A stretch of 12,615 nucleotides of DNA from an uncultured beta proteobacterium (lineage in GTDB: Bacteria; Pseudomonadota; Gammaproteobacteria; Burkholderiales; Burkholderiaceae_C): positions 1 to 12,615 of the forward strand of contig CAIQEX010000210.1 of assembly GCA_903870955.1 (NCBI GenBank), written 5' to 3'. The position numbers and the translations under genes are program-made. Below the pieces are notes generated by a model. It did not search any database. It was not told where the DNA came from and saw nothing but the letters and a program-made list of their open reading frames with translations. Each line of letters begins with the position of its first letter. The first letter of the stretch is position 1. Shown here in pieces: positions 1-6,679 of this stretch.

Positions 1-393
1 ACGTACGTCCATCACCTCGGGGTGATAGGCGCGCTCGTCGTCCAGACTCTTGACGTCAGCTGCCAGCCCTTGTTGGATATCGTCCCAGCGGCGCTGCCAG
101 AGCTCCAGAAAACGCGTGGCTTGTGCCGCATCGGCAAAGGCTCCGTGGCCTGTGGGTGCATCACCTTCGTCATCCCCGGCGTCCAGCAAAACGGGCAAAT
201 ACTCGGACTGCGGTATGGCGCGCCTGCAAACGATCAGAGCGGCCATGAAGCCTTCGCAAAACTCCCACTGCGGGGTCTCCTCGAAGCGCTGGCGCAGGTC
301 ATCCAGAATGCTGTCGATTTCGTCAAATTCTTCAGGACTGAGCGCCAGAGAAAGGGCAGGCGCTTCCGGGTTTGAGGGGGTATGGGTATTCAT
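1..393 (-). CDS. UPF0149/YecA-family protein, partial (N-terminal 131 residues)
   Basis: This minus-strand frame is open from an ATG at 391-393 to the window edge, so the 3' part is missing. The translation begins MNTHTPSNPEAP. It contains the family-like stretch EFCEGFMAALIVCRRAIP (about residues 43-60) followed by YLPVLL, and it is rich in Asp/Glu. This resembles the N-terminal helical part of UPF0149/YecA-like proteins. Many members carry a C-terminal metal-binding SEC-C motif, which cannot be judged here. The family's biochemical function is unknown. The gene is divergent from the glutamate-synthase-like gene, with a 52-nt gap. No strong ribosome binding site precedes the ATG, so the exact start is moderately certain. 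The family assignment rests on the pattern of conserved aromatic and acidic residues. Confidence 0.72.
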   Translation of the reverse strand, partial: MNTHTPSNPEAPALSLALSPEEFDEIDSILDDLRQRFEETPQWEFCEGFMAALIVCRRAIPQSEYLPVLLDAGDDEGDAPTGHGAFADAAQATRFLELWQRRWDDIQQGLAADVKSLDDERAYHPEVMDVR

Positions 394-445
394 GGGTGGG
401 CAAATCTTGGTGTGGCTGCTATTGTCGCGCCCATGGAGACACTAC

Positions 446-2095
446 ATGATTGACGCGCTTGACAAATTTTTCCCCTCCCGATTTCTGGTTATGGGGCTTA
501 GTGGCTTCAGCCTGTTGCTCAGTGTCTTCAGCTTTTTTGCCTTCGGCGCGGGCGGCTGGGTTCTGTTGCTATCTGGCGCCATGGTGGCGGTGGGCGTGTA
601 CGACTTGCGCCAGACCAAGCGTTCGATCCTGCGCAACTACCCCATCACCGGACACATCCGCTTCATGCTGGAATCGTTCCGCCCGGAAATTCGCCAGTAT
701 TTCTTTGAAGGCGACAACGATGCGGCACCGTTTTCGCGCGCACAGCGCTCGCTGGTCTATCAGCGCGCCAAGGCGGTGGTCGACAAGCGTCCGTTTGGCA
801 CGCAACTGGACGTCCATGTCGAAGGCTACGAATGGATCAACCATTCCGTGTCCCCCACGACTTTGGACTCGCACGATTTCCGCATCACCATTGGCGCGCA
901 ACGTGCGCAACCCTATAGCGCCAGCGTCTTCAATATATCGGCCATGAGCTTCGGTGCGCTGAGTGCCAACGCGATTCTGTCGCTCAATGCGGGTGCCAAA
1001 CGCGGTAGCTTTGCCCACGATACCGGCGAGGGTTCGGTCTCCGTCCACCACCGGGTGCACGGCGGAGATCTGATCTGGGAAATTGCCTCCGGCTACTTCG
1101 GTTGTCGCAACGAAGATGGCAGCTTCAACCCGGATAAGTTCGCCGCCACTGCCTGCGAACCGCAAGTGAAGATGATTGAAATTAAACTCAGCCAAGGCGC
1201 CAAACCGGGCCACGGCGGCATGCTGCCGGGCTCCAAGGTGACCGCCGAAATTGCCGCGGCGCGGGGCATACCGGAGGGTGTGGACTGCGTCTCGCCCTCC
1301 TCGCACAGTGCCTTCAAAACGCCGGTAGAGATGATGCATTTCATCGAAAAGCTGCGCACTTTGTCAGGTGGCAAGCCAACCGGTTTCAAGCTTTGCATAG
1401 GCCACCCCTGGGAATGGTTTGCCATGGTCAAGGCGATGCTGGCCACCGGTATCACGCCGGACTTTATTGTGGTGGACGGTGCCGAGGGCGGAACCGGCGC
1501 GGCACCCGTGGAGTTCACCGACCACGTGGGTTCGCCCCTGCAGGAAGGGCTGCTGCTGGTGCACAACACCTTGCGCGGCGTGGGTCTGCGCGACGTCGTC
1601 AAGGTGGGCGCGGCAGGCAAAGTGACCAGCGCCTTTGACATCGCCCGGCTGATGGCCTTGGGTGCCGACTGGTGCAACAGCGCACGCGGCTTCATGTTCT
1701 CTTTGGGTTGCCTGCAAGCGCAGACTTGCCACACCGGGCGCTGCCCCACCGGTGTGGCCACGCAGGACCCGCAGCGTCAGAAGTCGCTGGTGGTGGAAGA
1801 CAAGGCGACGCGCGTCTTCAACTTCCATCAGCAAACTTTGCATGCGTTGAAGGAACTGGTACAGGCTGCCGGTATCCATCACCCGAACCAGATTACCGCC
1901 CACCACATCGTGCGCCGTTCCACCGACCAGAAAGTGCGCTCACTGGCACAGTTGATACTGACGCAGTTACCGGACCGCGCGCTGTTGGAAAGTGACCTGC
2001 AAGCCCTGCCTGTGATTTATCGCCTGACTTGGCCGCGCGCCAGCGCAGCGAGCTTTATGTTGCAGGGGAATGATGCGATGGTCATCGACGCCTGA
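446..2095 (+). CDS. FMN-binding glutamate synthase family protein, membrane-anchored
   Basis: This 549-residue protein matches the stand-alone FMN/Fe-S domain of glutamate synthase large subunits (Glu_synthase fold), without the glutaminase domain. Two hydrophobic helices lie at about residues 13-33 and 36-52, so the enzyme is probably tethered to the inner membrane. The FMN/substrate-loop motif DGAEGGTGAAP is at 344-354. Three cysteines, C422, C428 and C433, have the C-x5-C-x4-C spacing that binds the [3Fe-4S] cluster in GltB, followed by PTGVATQDP. The physiological substrate of this subfamily is not established; an amino-group or flavin redox reaction is inferred. The frame stays open upstream to position 50, but that part runs antisense through the YecA-like gene. 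The ATG at 446 was chosen because GGAG (435-438) lies 7 nt upstream and the membrane helix follows at once. A relic of a paralogue's C-terminus is at 4785-4871. Confidence 0.9.
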   Translation: MIDALDKFFPSRFLVMGLSGFSLLLSVFSFFAFGAGGWVLLLSGAMVAVGVYDLRQTKRSILRNYPITGHIRFMLESFRPEIRQYFFEGDNDAAPFSRAQRSLVYQRAKAVVDKRPFGTQLDVHVEGYEWINHSVSPTTLDSHDFRITIGAQRAQPYSASVFNISAMSFGALSANAILSLNAGAKRGSFAHDTGEGSVSVHHRVHGGDLIWEIASGYFGCRNEDGSFNPDKFAATACEPQVKMIEIKLSQGAKPGHGGMLPGSKVTAEIAAARGIPEGVDCVSPSSHSAFKTPVEMMHFIEKLRTLSGGKPTGFKLCIGHPWEWFAMVKAMLATGITPDFIVVDGAEGGTGAAPVEFTDHVGSPLQEGLLLVHNTLRGVGLRDVVKVGAAGKVTSAFDIARLMALGADWCNSARGFMFSLGCLQAQTCHTGRCPTGVATQDPQRQKSLVVEDKATRVFNFHQQTLHALKELVQAAGIHHPNQITAHHIVRRSTDQKVRSLAQLILTQLPDRALLESDLQALPVIYRLTWPRASAASFMLQGNDAMVIDA

Positions 2096-2106
2096 TAGTC
2101 GCCTTT

Positions 2107-2140
2107 GGCTTTGCTTGCGCCAATGTTTTAGGCGCGAGCC
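2107..2140. terminator. Possible hairpin between convergent genes
   Basis: In the 82-nt gap between the glutamate-synthase-like gene and the convergent lysR gene, TTGCGCC (2115-2121) and GGCGCGA (2131-2137) can pair with one G-U wobble around a 9-nt loop. GGCT/AGCC can extend the stem across a bulge. No clear T-run follows on either strand, so this is at best a weak or Rho-assisted terminator. Confidence 0.25.
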
Positions 2141-2177
2141 CCATAGGACGTTTTCAGCGGCGGCGGTGCAGCCGGAA

Positions 2178-3056
2178 CTACTTCCCCAAGGTATTCACAA
2201 ATTGCTCGTACATTGCGTCGACTGCGCGTGAACGGTGTGAGACCTTGCTGCGAAATACGGCAACGTCCATCGAGCCCAGCGCAGGCAGTTCAAACTCCTT
2301 CGGCAGGTTCTGCAGCGTTTGCAAGGTGGCGGGAACACTGCAACGCGTCAAAACGGCCACGGCCAGCCCACTTTCCACGGCTGCCACTTGGCCGGCCAGG
2401 CTGGAGCTGTGATACACCACGCGGTAGCTGCGTCGTCTAGCTGCCAGCGCAGCCAGCGCCTCTGTTCTGGCCAAGCTACCTGATTCGTAAACAGCAATAG
2501 GCAAGGGATTCCTGCGCCAGACCTCAAACTGGGGCGCCCCCACCCAGACCAGCGGCTCCTGAAACAGCAGCTTGCCACGCTGCGGTTTGTCGCGTGACAC
2601 CAGCGCCAAATCCAGATCGCCGCGCACCACCTTGGGTATGAGCGAAGTGGACTGCTCGCAAGTCAATTCAATCTCCACGCCATGGTGGCGACTGGCAAAA
2701 CTACGCAGCACCGGCGCCAGATAGATAGATGCATAGTCATCCGGCACACCCAGGCGTATGCGACCTTCGAGTTCAGGGCCAAACAGCGCGGCTTGGGTCT
2801 GAGCCTGCAATTCCAACATTCGGCGCGCGTAGGAAAGCAGTTCGGCTCCGGCGGCCGTGATTTCCATATGGCGCGGACCACGCAAGAGCACCGACTTGCC
2901 CAACACACCCTCCAGCTTTTTGATCTGCATGCTCACAGCCGATTGCGAACGGTGCAGCAAGGGCGCTGCCGACGACAGGGAGCCCGCATCCACGACCGCG
3001 ACAAAGGCGCGCAACCAGTCGATTTGAAGATCCGGGTATTTCATCGTTGCAAGCAT
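2178..3056 (-). CDS. LysR-family transcriptional regulator
   Basis: This is a 292-residue protein, a usual LysR length. The N-terminal winged helix-turn-helix spans about residues 13-72, with the typical pattern LRAFVAVVDAGSLSSAA, then HRSQSAVSMQIKKLE, then MEITAAG. The C-terminal two-lobed effector domain starts near GRIRLGVPDDYAS and contains VRGDLDLALVSRD. It is divergent from the EamA-type exporter with a 74-nt gap, the arrangement in which a LysR protein controls its neighbour and itself; the ligand is unknown. Two in-frame starts are possible: ATG at 3056 (MLATMKYPDL) and ATG at 3044 (MKYPDL). Neither has a clear Shine-Dalgarno sequence. Related LysR proteins often begin at the second form, so the true start may be 12 nt downstream. 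Confidence 0.9.
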   Translation of the reverse strand: MLATMKYPDLQIDWLRAFVAVVDAGSLSSAAPLLHRSQSAVSMQIKKLEGVLGKSVLLRGPRHMEITAAGAELLSYARRMLELQAQTQAALFGPELEGRIRLGVPDDYASIYLAPVLRSFASRHHGVEIELTCEQSTSLIPKVVRGDLDLALVSRDKPQRGKLLFQEPLVWVGAPQFEVWRRNPLPIAVYESGSLARTEALAALAARRRSYRVVYHSSSLAGQVAAVESGLAVAVLTRCSVPATLQTLQNLPKEFELPALGSMDVAVFRSKVSHRSRAVDAMYEQFVNTLGK

Positions 3057-3130
3057 TTATTCGATAAACACATATTAGCTGTTCGAACTATGCGCTTTAC
3101 AGAAATCAGGGCATCCATGAATATGGCTTC
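3057..3130. promoter_or_regulatory. Divergent lysR/eamA control region with dyad repeats
   Basis: This is the only space between the divergent regulator and exporter genes, so it must hold the promoters or operators of one or both. Two small dyads are visible: TTAT-TCG-ATAA at 3057-3067 and the perfect 8-bp palindrome GTTCGAAC at 3081-3088. LysR proteins bind short imperfect dyads in such regions, so these are candidate operator half-sites. No convincing -35/-10 pair was identified. Confidence 0.4.
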
Positions 3131-4054
3131 ATGCAAGCCAAGACCGCCACGACCAGCCCATCCCCTAGCACCGCGCAATCTGTGAGCGAACGACAAGGGT
3201 TGTGGCTCATGGTGGCGGGTGGCGCCCTGCTTGGCACCATCGGCGTATTCGTACAGGAGGCCGGTCAGCACCCGCTGGTCACGGTGTGGTTTCGCTGCGC
3301 CTTTGGCGCGATGGCGCTTCTCCTTTGGAGTGCGGCTACGGGCAAGTTGAAAGACCTGCGACTGCGTGGACGGAGCCTGGCCGTGGCCTGTGCCACGGGA
3401 TGCTTGATGCTCTTGAACTGGACCATGTTCTTCGCTGCCATCCCACGCACCTCGATTGCGGTGGCCACCGTGGTGTTCCATATTCAACCGATTTGGGTCA
3501 TCCTCTTCAGCGCCATCTTTCTGCGCGAACCGGTTTCCAAAAGCCAATGGATTGCCACACCCGTGGCCTTGTGCGGGCTTGCACTCACCACCGGTTTGCT
3601 GGATGACATGGCGTCGGCCAAACCTGCCGGCAGCGAGTACATCCTGGGCTTGTTGCTTTGCATAGGAGGTTCCTTGAGCTACGCCGCGGTTACTTTGCTG
3701 GCCAAGTCAAAGCAAGTCATCAGCCCCTTTACGCTGTCCTTCTGGCAGTGCGGGGTGGGCACCGTGATGTTGGCGTGGGCGCCCTTTGCTCTAGGTTGGC
3801 CCCAACAGGGCACGGCCTGGGCCTGGCTTGCCGGTCTTGGCATCATTCACACCGGCCTTGCCTATGTGATTCTTTTTGCCGGCATGGCGAGGCTCACTCT
3901 CGGAAAGATTGCCGTGTTGCAATTTGTCTATCCGCTTGCGGCGGTTTTGTTTGACTGGGGTATATATGGGACCCACCTTAGCCTGTTGCAGATGATGGGT
4001 GTCGCACTGATGGGTGCTGCCGTCTGGACCATCAGGAAGCCGAGTCACCAATAG
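3131..4054 (+). CDS. EamA/DMT-family transporter (putative metabolite exporter)
   Basis: This 307-residue protein has ten predicted membrane helices, at about 24-42, 48-68, 83-101, 107-131, 139-155, 170-190, 199-220, 230-250, 258-275 and 283-300. They form two EamA repeats (about 24-157 and 171-301). The conserved signature HIQPIWVILFSAIFLREP is at 117-134. Family members export amino acids, related metabolites or toxic analogues across the inner membrane; the substrate here cannot be read from sequence. The N-terminal tail of about 22 residues is polar and cytoplasmic. The ATG at 3131 has no clear ribosome binding site. An in-frame GTG at 3182 is an alternative start that would still keep helix 1. 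The divergent LysR gene probably regulates it, and the dioxygenase-like gene follows 72 nt downstream on the same strand. Confidence 0.88.
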   Translation: MQAKTATTSPSPSTAQSVSERQGLWLMVAGGALLGTIGVFVQEAGQHPLVTVWFRCAFGAMALLLWSAATGKLKDLRLRGRSLAVACATGCLMLLNWTMFFAAIPRTSIAVATVVFHIQPIWVILFSAIFLREPVSKSQWIATPVALCGLALTTGLLDDMASAKPAGSEYILGLLLCIGGSLSYAAVTLLAKSKQVISPFTLSFWQCGVGTVMLAWAPFALGWPQQGTAWAWLAGLGIIHTGLAYVILFAGMARLTLGKIAVLQFVYPLAAVLFDWGIYGTHLSLLQMMGVALMGAAVWTIRKPSHQ

Positions 4055-4126
4055 ACAGTAAGCAGAAAGCTGTTGGTTCCTCCGTTGTGTGCAATGATCG
4101 ATCACGTCCCAACCAAAGACCTACCG

Positions 4127-4492
4127 ATGACACCCTCCACACCGACCATCCGCGGTTTCCACGCCCACGTCTATTTCGGCCCGGAAACGGTTGCCCAGGC
4201 ACGCGCGCTGTGTGAACAAGCCGCCGCTGCGTTCCCGCTGAAAATGGGCCGCGTTCACGAGAAACCAGTTGGCCCGCATCCGGATTGGAGCTGCCAACTG
4301 GCGTTCAAGCCAGAGGTCTTCGGTCAGCTCATTCCCTGGCTGGCGATGCGGCGTGCGGGGCTGGTGGTTTTCATCCATCCAATCAGCGACAACGACTTGG
4401 TTGATCACCGGGACCGGGCTATGTGGATGGGTGCAGTACGGCCACTGGACCTGTCGATTCTGAGCGAAATCCAGAGCGACTTCGACCTGTAG
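4127..4492 (+). CDS. DOPA 4,5-dioxygenase family protein
   Basis: This 121-residue protein matches the small DOPA_dioxygen family. The early motif GFHAHVYFGPET is followed by GRVHEKPVGPHPDWSCQLAF, then IPWLAMRRAGLVVFIHP, then DLVDHRDRAMWMG. The conserved histidines in these blocks are the presumed iron ligands. Fungal and bacterial members open catechol rings extradiolically, as in DOPA cleavage toward betalamic-type products; the bacterial substrate here is unknown. The frame stays open upstream, with ATG at 4094 and TTG at 4073 as other starts. ATG 4127 was chosen because homology begins at GFHAHVYF and about 120 residues suits the family. It may be co-transcribed with the EamA exporter. 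It converges on the PIN relic with only 16 nt between stop codons. Confidence 0.85.
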   Translation: MTPSTPTIRGFHAHVYFGPETVAQARALCEQAAAAFPLKMGRVHEKPVGPHPDWSCQLAFKPEVFGQLIPWLAMRRAGLVVFIHPISDNDLVDHRDRAMWMGAVRPLDLSILSEIQSDFDL

Positions 4493-4508
4493 ACCGCAAT
4501 CGACGCGG

Positions 4509-4760
4509 CTAAGTTGGCAAGCCCAATAACGAGAATTTGGCAGCCGTCTGCACCCCCAGCGCGCGCAGCCGCTTGGCCATGGTCAGCACGGCCTTGTCTT
4601 TACTAAGCAAAAGTGTCTGGTGCGCCACAGTGAGGTCGATGAACTTTTGGTCATCGGCGTCCTGGCAGACATAACGCGTCTTGGGGGCCACCGGCATCTC
4701 CGCAACCCATGCATCAATGTGCGCCAACATCTTCCGTCCATGCACCAGCTGCACGTGCAA
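4509..4760 (-). pseudogene. PIN-domain (VapC-like) gene fragment lacking its N-terminal half
   Basis: The minus-strand frame encodes 83 residues, and from about KMLAHIDA onward it aligns with the C-terminal half of the intact PIN protein at 6680-7135. It keeps VAPKTRYVCQDADDQKFIDL and LLLSKDKAVLTMAKRLR, including the late acidic residues. It lacks the first 70-80 residues with the catalytic Asp of the LDTNIVLD motif and the DEL motif. An in-frame TAA lies just upstream of the TTG at 4758-4760, so no full protein can be made. Recognisable homology stops near 4745-4760, next to the glutamate-synthase-like relic. The well-preserved 3' half suggests a recent truncation or gene conversion from the intact copy. 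It is unlikely to have nuclease activity. Confidence 0.8.
4564..4691. repeat. Direct repeat copy A (PIN-gene segment)
   Basis: By direct alignment these 128 bp match 6738-6865 without gaps, with 10 mismatches (about 92% identity), in the same orientation. The repeat lies inside the PIN relic. Similarity falls off sharply to the right, toward the lost N-terminus. Confidence 0.9.
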
Positions 4761-4784
4761 ATTGTTTTAAAGCTTTTCAGCTCG

Positions 4785-4871
4785 CCAGTGATTTACCGCC
4801 AGACCTGGCCACGCCCCAGTGCGGCGAGTTTTATGTTGCAGGAGGAACATCAACTGGTGATGAATGCCTGA
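4785..4871 (+). pseudogene. Relic of the C-terminus of a second FMN glutamate-synthase-like gene
   Basis: Twenty-eight codons plus TGA align without gaps to the last 29 codons of the glutamate-synthase-like gene (2009-2095). PVIYRQTWPRPSAASFMLQ here corresponds to PVIYRLTWPRASAASFMLQ there, and 19 of 28 residues are identical. Many base differences are at third codon positions (tat/tac, act/acc, ccg/cca, agc/agt). This implies the copy evolved as a translated gene before it was cut down. Homology stops abruptly at 4785 and does not continue past the stop codon. It points away from the PIN relic, and the 24 nt between them hold the junction. No start signal remains. Confidence 0.78.
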
Positions 4872-5164
4872 CGCATGTCTGCGTTGCGCGTCGATCATGG
4901 TGGCCTTGAATGAAGTAATCAAAACGCAACCAAAGTCACAAAGAAGTTTTTGCTTTTTGTTTTAAAAGGTGTACCAGTAGCTTTGTTTTAGCAGGCCTTT
5001 CCCAGTGTAATTTGACGATTCTGCAGAAGCAAACCGCCTAAGGCTGACTACCTGCCCATTTTCTGTATGTGTTCGCCATTGAACATTTGACCCCAAGCCA
5101 AGCCACGTCGTTCCTGACAATTCCCTACAACAGTTTCACCACTCAGCAATGAGTAGCAAGCACC
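4872..5164. other. Gene-free, AT-richer gap upstream of the fimV-like gene
   Basis: No convincing coding frame or RNA gene is visible in these 293 bp. The stretch 4940-4995 is rich in T-runs and is clearly more AT-rich than its surroundings. TTGACG at 5010-5015 could be a -35 element for the fimV-like gene, but no matching -10 hexamer follows at 16-18 nt, so no promoter is claimed. Confidence 0.5.
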
Positions 5165-6631
5165 ATGGGGATACCAGCGATGACAAACAAAGCCTGCACC
5201 AAGCCAACACACCTGCCTTTTTTTTCCGACCAAGTCGAACCCCCTGTCTGGCGTTTGCCTGCGGTACCTGAGTTTTTGCCGTTGCTCGCAAGCAGTCTTC
5301 GCTTTCTCGGTCTATGTGTGCTGATGGTCGGTTCTCTGGACGTTTCGGCAGCCACCTTGGGTGGCTTGCGCGGAGCTGCCATTCTGGGTCAGCCTTTGCA
5401 GCTTGCGATTCCCGTTCAGATTGCTGCAGATGAAGAGGTGAGTGCCGCTTGTTTGCAGGCGGAAGTTCTATATGGCGATGTGCGGCAGGACGCACTGACG
5501 GTGCGCGTTCAGGCAGAAGGCAGAGAAGGCACCCTATCACGCACGCTAACCATTCGAAGCGCCAACCCTATCAACGAACCGATCGTGACGGTCACCGTAC
5601 ATGCCGGATGCCTCCAGAAGACCAGTCAAACGTATGTGTTGCTGGCGGACTTGTCCGCGCAGACCCGTGCCGCGACCACTGCGGTGGCGGCCCAATCACA
5701 CGATCAGACCACGTCGCGGACTGGGTTGCCGCTGCCCTTGTCACTTTCCGCCATTTCAAATGGACATGCATCTTTGCGGTCCCTTGAAGGTTTCACCCCT
5801 GTGTTGTGGCATTCGAACCATCTGCCAGACGCGCGACTGAAATTGGCAAATTGGGAGCCTGGCACGGCGCAAGACTTGGTTCTCAAGCCATCCGACACGC
5901 TTCTTTTTCTGGAACCCCTGGGCAACCTAGCAAGGCGTGCACAAGCACTAGCCACCTGGCGTGCACTCACCGCAACGCCCGAATCGATACTGCGTGAGGA
6001 TGCGCGTACGCAGGCAGTGGAAGGTGATTTGAAGACATTCAAGGAATTGACCGTTCACAATCAACAGTCAATGGCAGGCCTTGCCGAGCGCCTGCAACAG
6101 GCCAGACAACCGCGCTTCTTTGATCCGGTCGTGTTCTGGTCTGTACTGTTGGCGCTCATTCTGGCAGCCGGGATGGCATATATGTGGCGCCGACCAAGCA
6201 ACACCAGTCGCGCCACCGAGCCAAAACTGGGTGGTGCGCCCCTACAGCGCAAAGTGCTTGTTCCGGTAACCAAACAGACCGCTACGAAGCAAGTCTTTGC
6301 ACCCGCACCCATCCCACAGGTCGCTGAGATGACTGCTATCGAAGCGTCACCCAAAGTGGCGGAACGCGGCACATACCTCTATGTGCACTATCCCGTTGTG
6401 GCTACCCTCGATGCCGTACAGAGCGCGCCACACGAAGCCAGCATTGCGTCACCAGCACCGTTTCTGACACTGGCTGTGGATGTTGAAAAAAAGCCGTCAG
6501 GGTTCGCGGACTTCTGCGTCAGCATCACCAGCGCCATGTGCGCCATTGACGTAAGGGAAATCACGGAAGAAAGCCAGCAAGCTGAATTCTTTTCCGCCTT
6601 GGGCAAAAACGATGAAGCATTCGCATATTGA
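5165..6631 (+). CDS. FimV/TspA-like inner-membrane protein, C-terminally truncated
   Basis: This 488-residue frame has an export signal or membrane segment at about 37-62, ending near DVSAATLGG. A FimV-type N-terminal domain follows (LGGLRGAAILGQPLQLAIPV, residues 65-84), with two cysteines at 97 and 149 that could pair. A variable linker includes a short helical stretch near 283-312. One membrane helix lies at 322-340 (PVVFWSVLLALILAAGMAYM), followed by a low-complexity cytoplasmic part. FimV-like proteins bind peptidoglycan and organise type IV pili and polar complexes. The tail EITEESQQAEFFSALGKNDE resembles the start of the conserved C-terminal domain of betaproteobacterial homologues, which normally continues by roughly 100 residues. 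Here it stops at once (AFAY, then TGA), so the gene is probably truncated or frameshifted. The start is uncertain: ATG 5165 or 5180, neither with a good ribosome binding site. Confidence 0.7.
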   Translation: MGIPAMTNKACTKPTHLPFFSDQVEPPVWRLPAVPEFLPLLASSLRFLGLCVLMVGSLDVSAATLGGLRGAAILGQPLQLAIPVQIAADEEVSAACLQAEVLYGDVRQDALTVRVQAEGREGTLSRTLTIRSANPINEPIVTVTVHAGCLQKTSQTYVLLADLSAQTRAATTAVAAQSHDQTTSRTGLPLPLSLSAISNGHASLRSLEGFTPVLWHSNHLPDARLKLANWEPGTAQDLVLKPSDTLLFLEPLGNLARRAQALATWRALTATPESILREDARTQAVEGDLKTFKELTVHNQQSMAGLAERLQQARQPRFFDPVVFWSVLLALILAAGMAYMWRRPSNTSRATEPKLGGAPLQRKVLVPVTKQTATKQVFAPAPIPQVAEMTAIEASPKVAERGTYLYVHYPVVATLDAVQSAPHEASIASPAPFLTLAVDVEKKPSGFADFCVSITSAMCAIDVREITEESQQAEFFSALGKNDEAFAY

Positions 6632-6679
6632 TGGCATGCAGTGTGGAAGACGAAGCGCCCGCCGCGACCAAGTGCGGTT

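Noticed and set aside
50..445. Upstream open extension of the glutamate-synthase-like frame (132 extra codons)
   Set aside because: It runs antisense through the YecA-like coding region and has a low-complexity composition. A good ribosome site and a family-like start are present at ATG 446.
796..810. TGGCAC resembling a sigma-54 -24 element
   Set aside because: The -12 position reads TGGA instead of TTGC, and the site lies inside a coding region.
569..1339. 256-codon minus-strand frame opposite the glutamate-synthase-like gene
   Set aside because: It overlaps a well-supported gene entirely and shows no motif.
4620..4871. 83-codon plus-strand frame as a possible small gene
   Set aside because: Its first half is antisense to the PIN relic and its second half is the glutamate-synthase-like tail. 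It is an accidental fusion across the deletion junction, without a start signal.
4946..4966. T-rich stretch as an intrinsic terminator
   Set aside because: No stable GC stem immediately precedes it on either strand.
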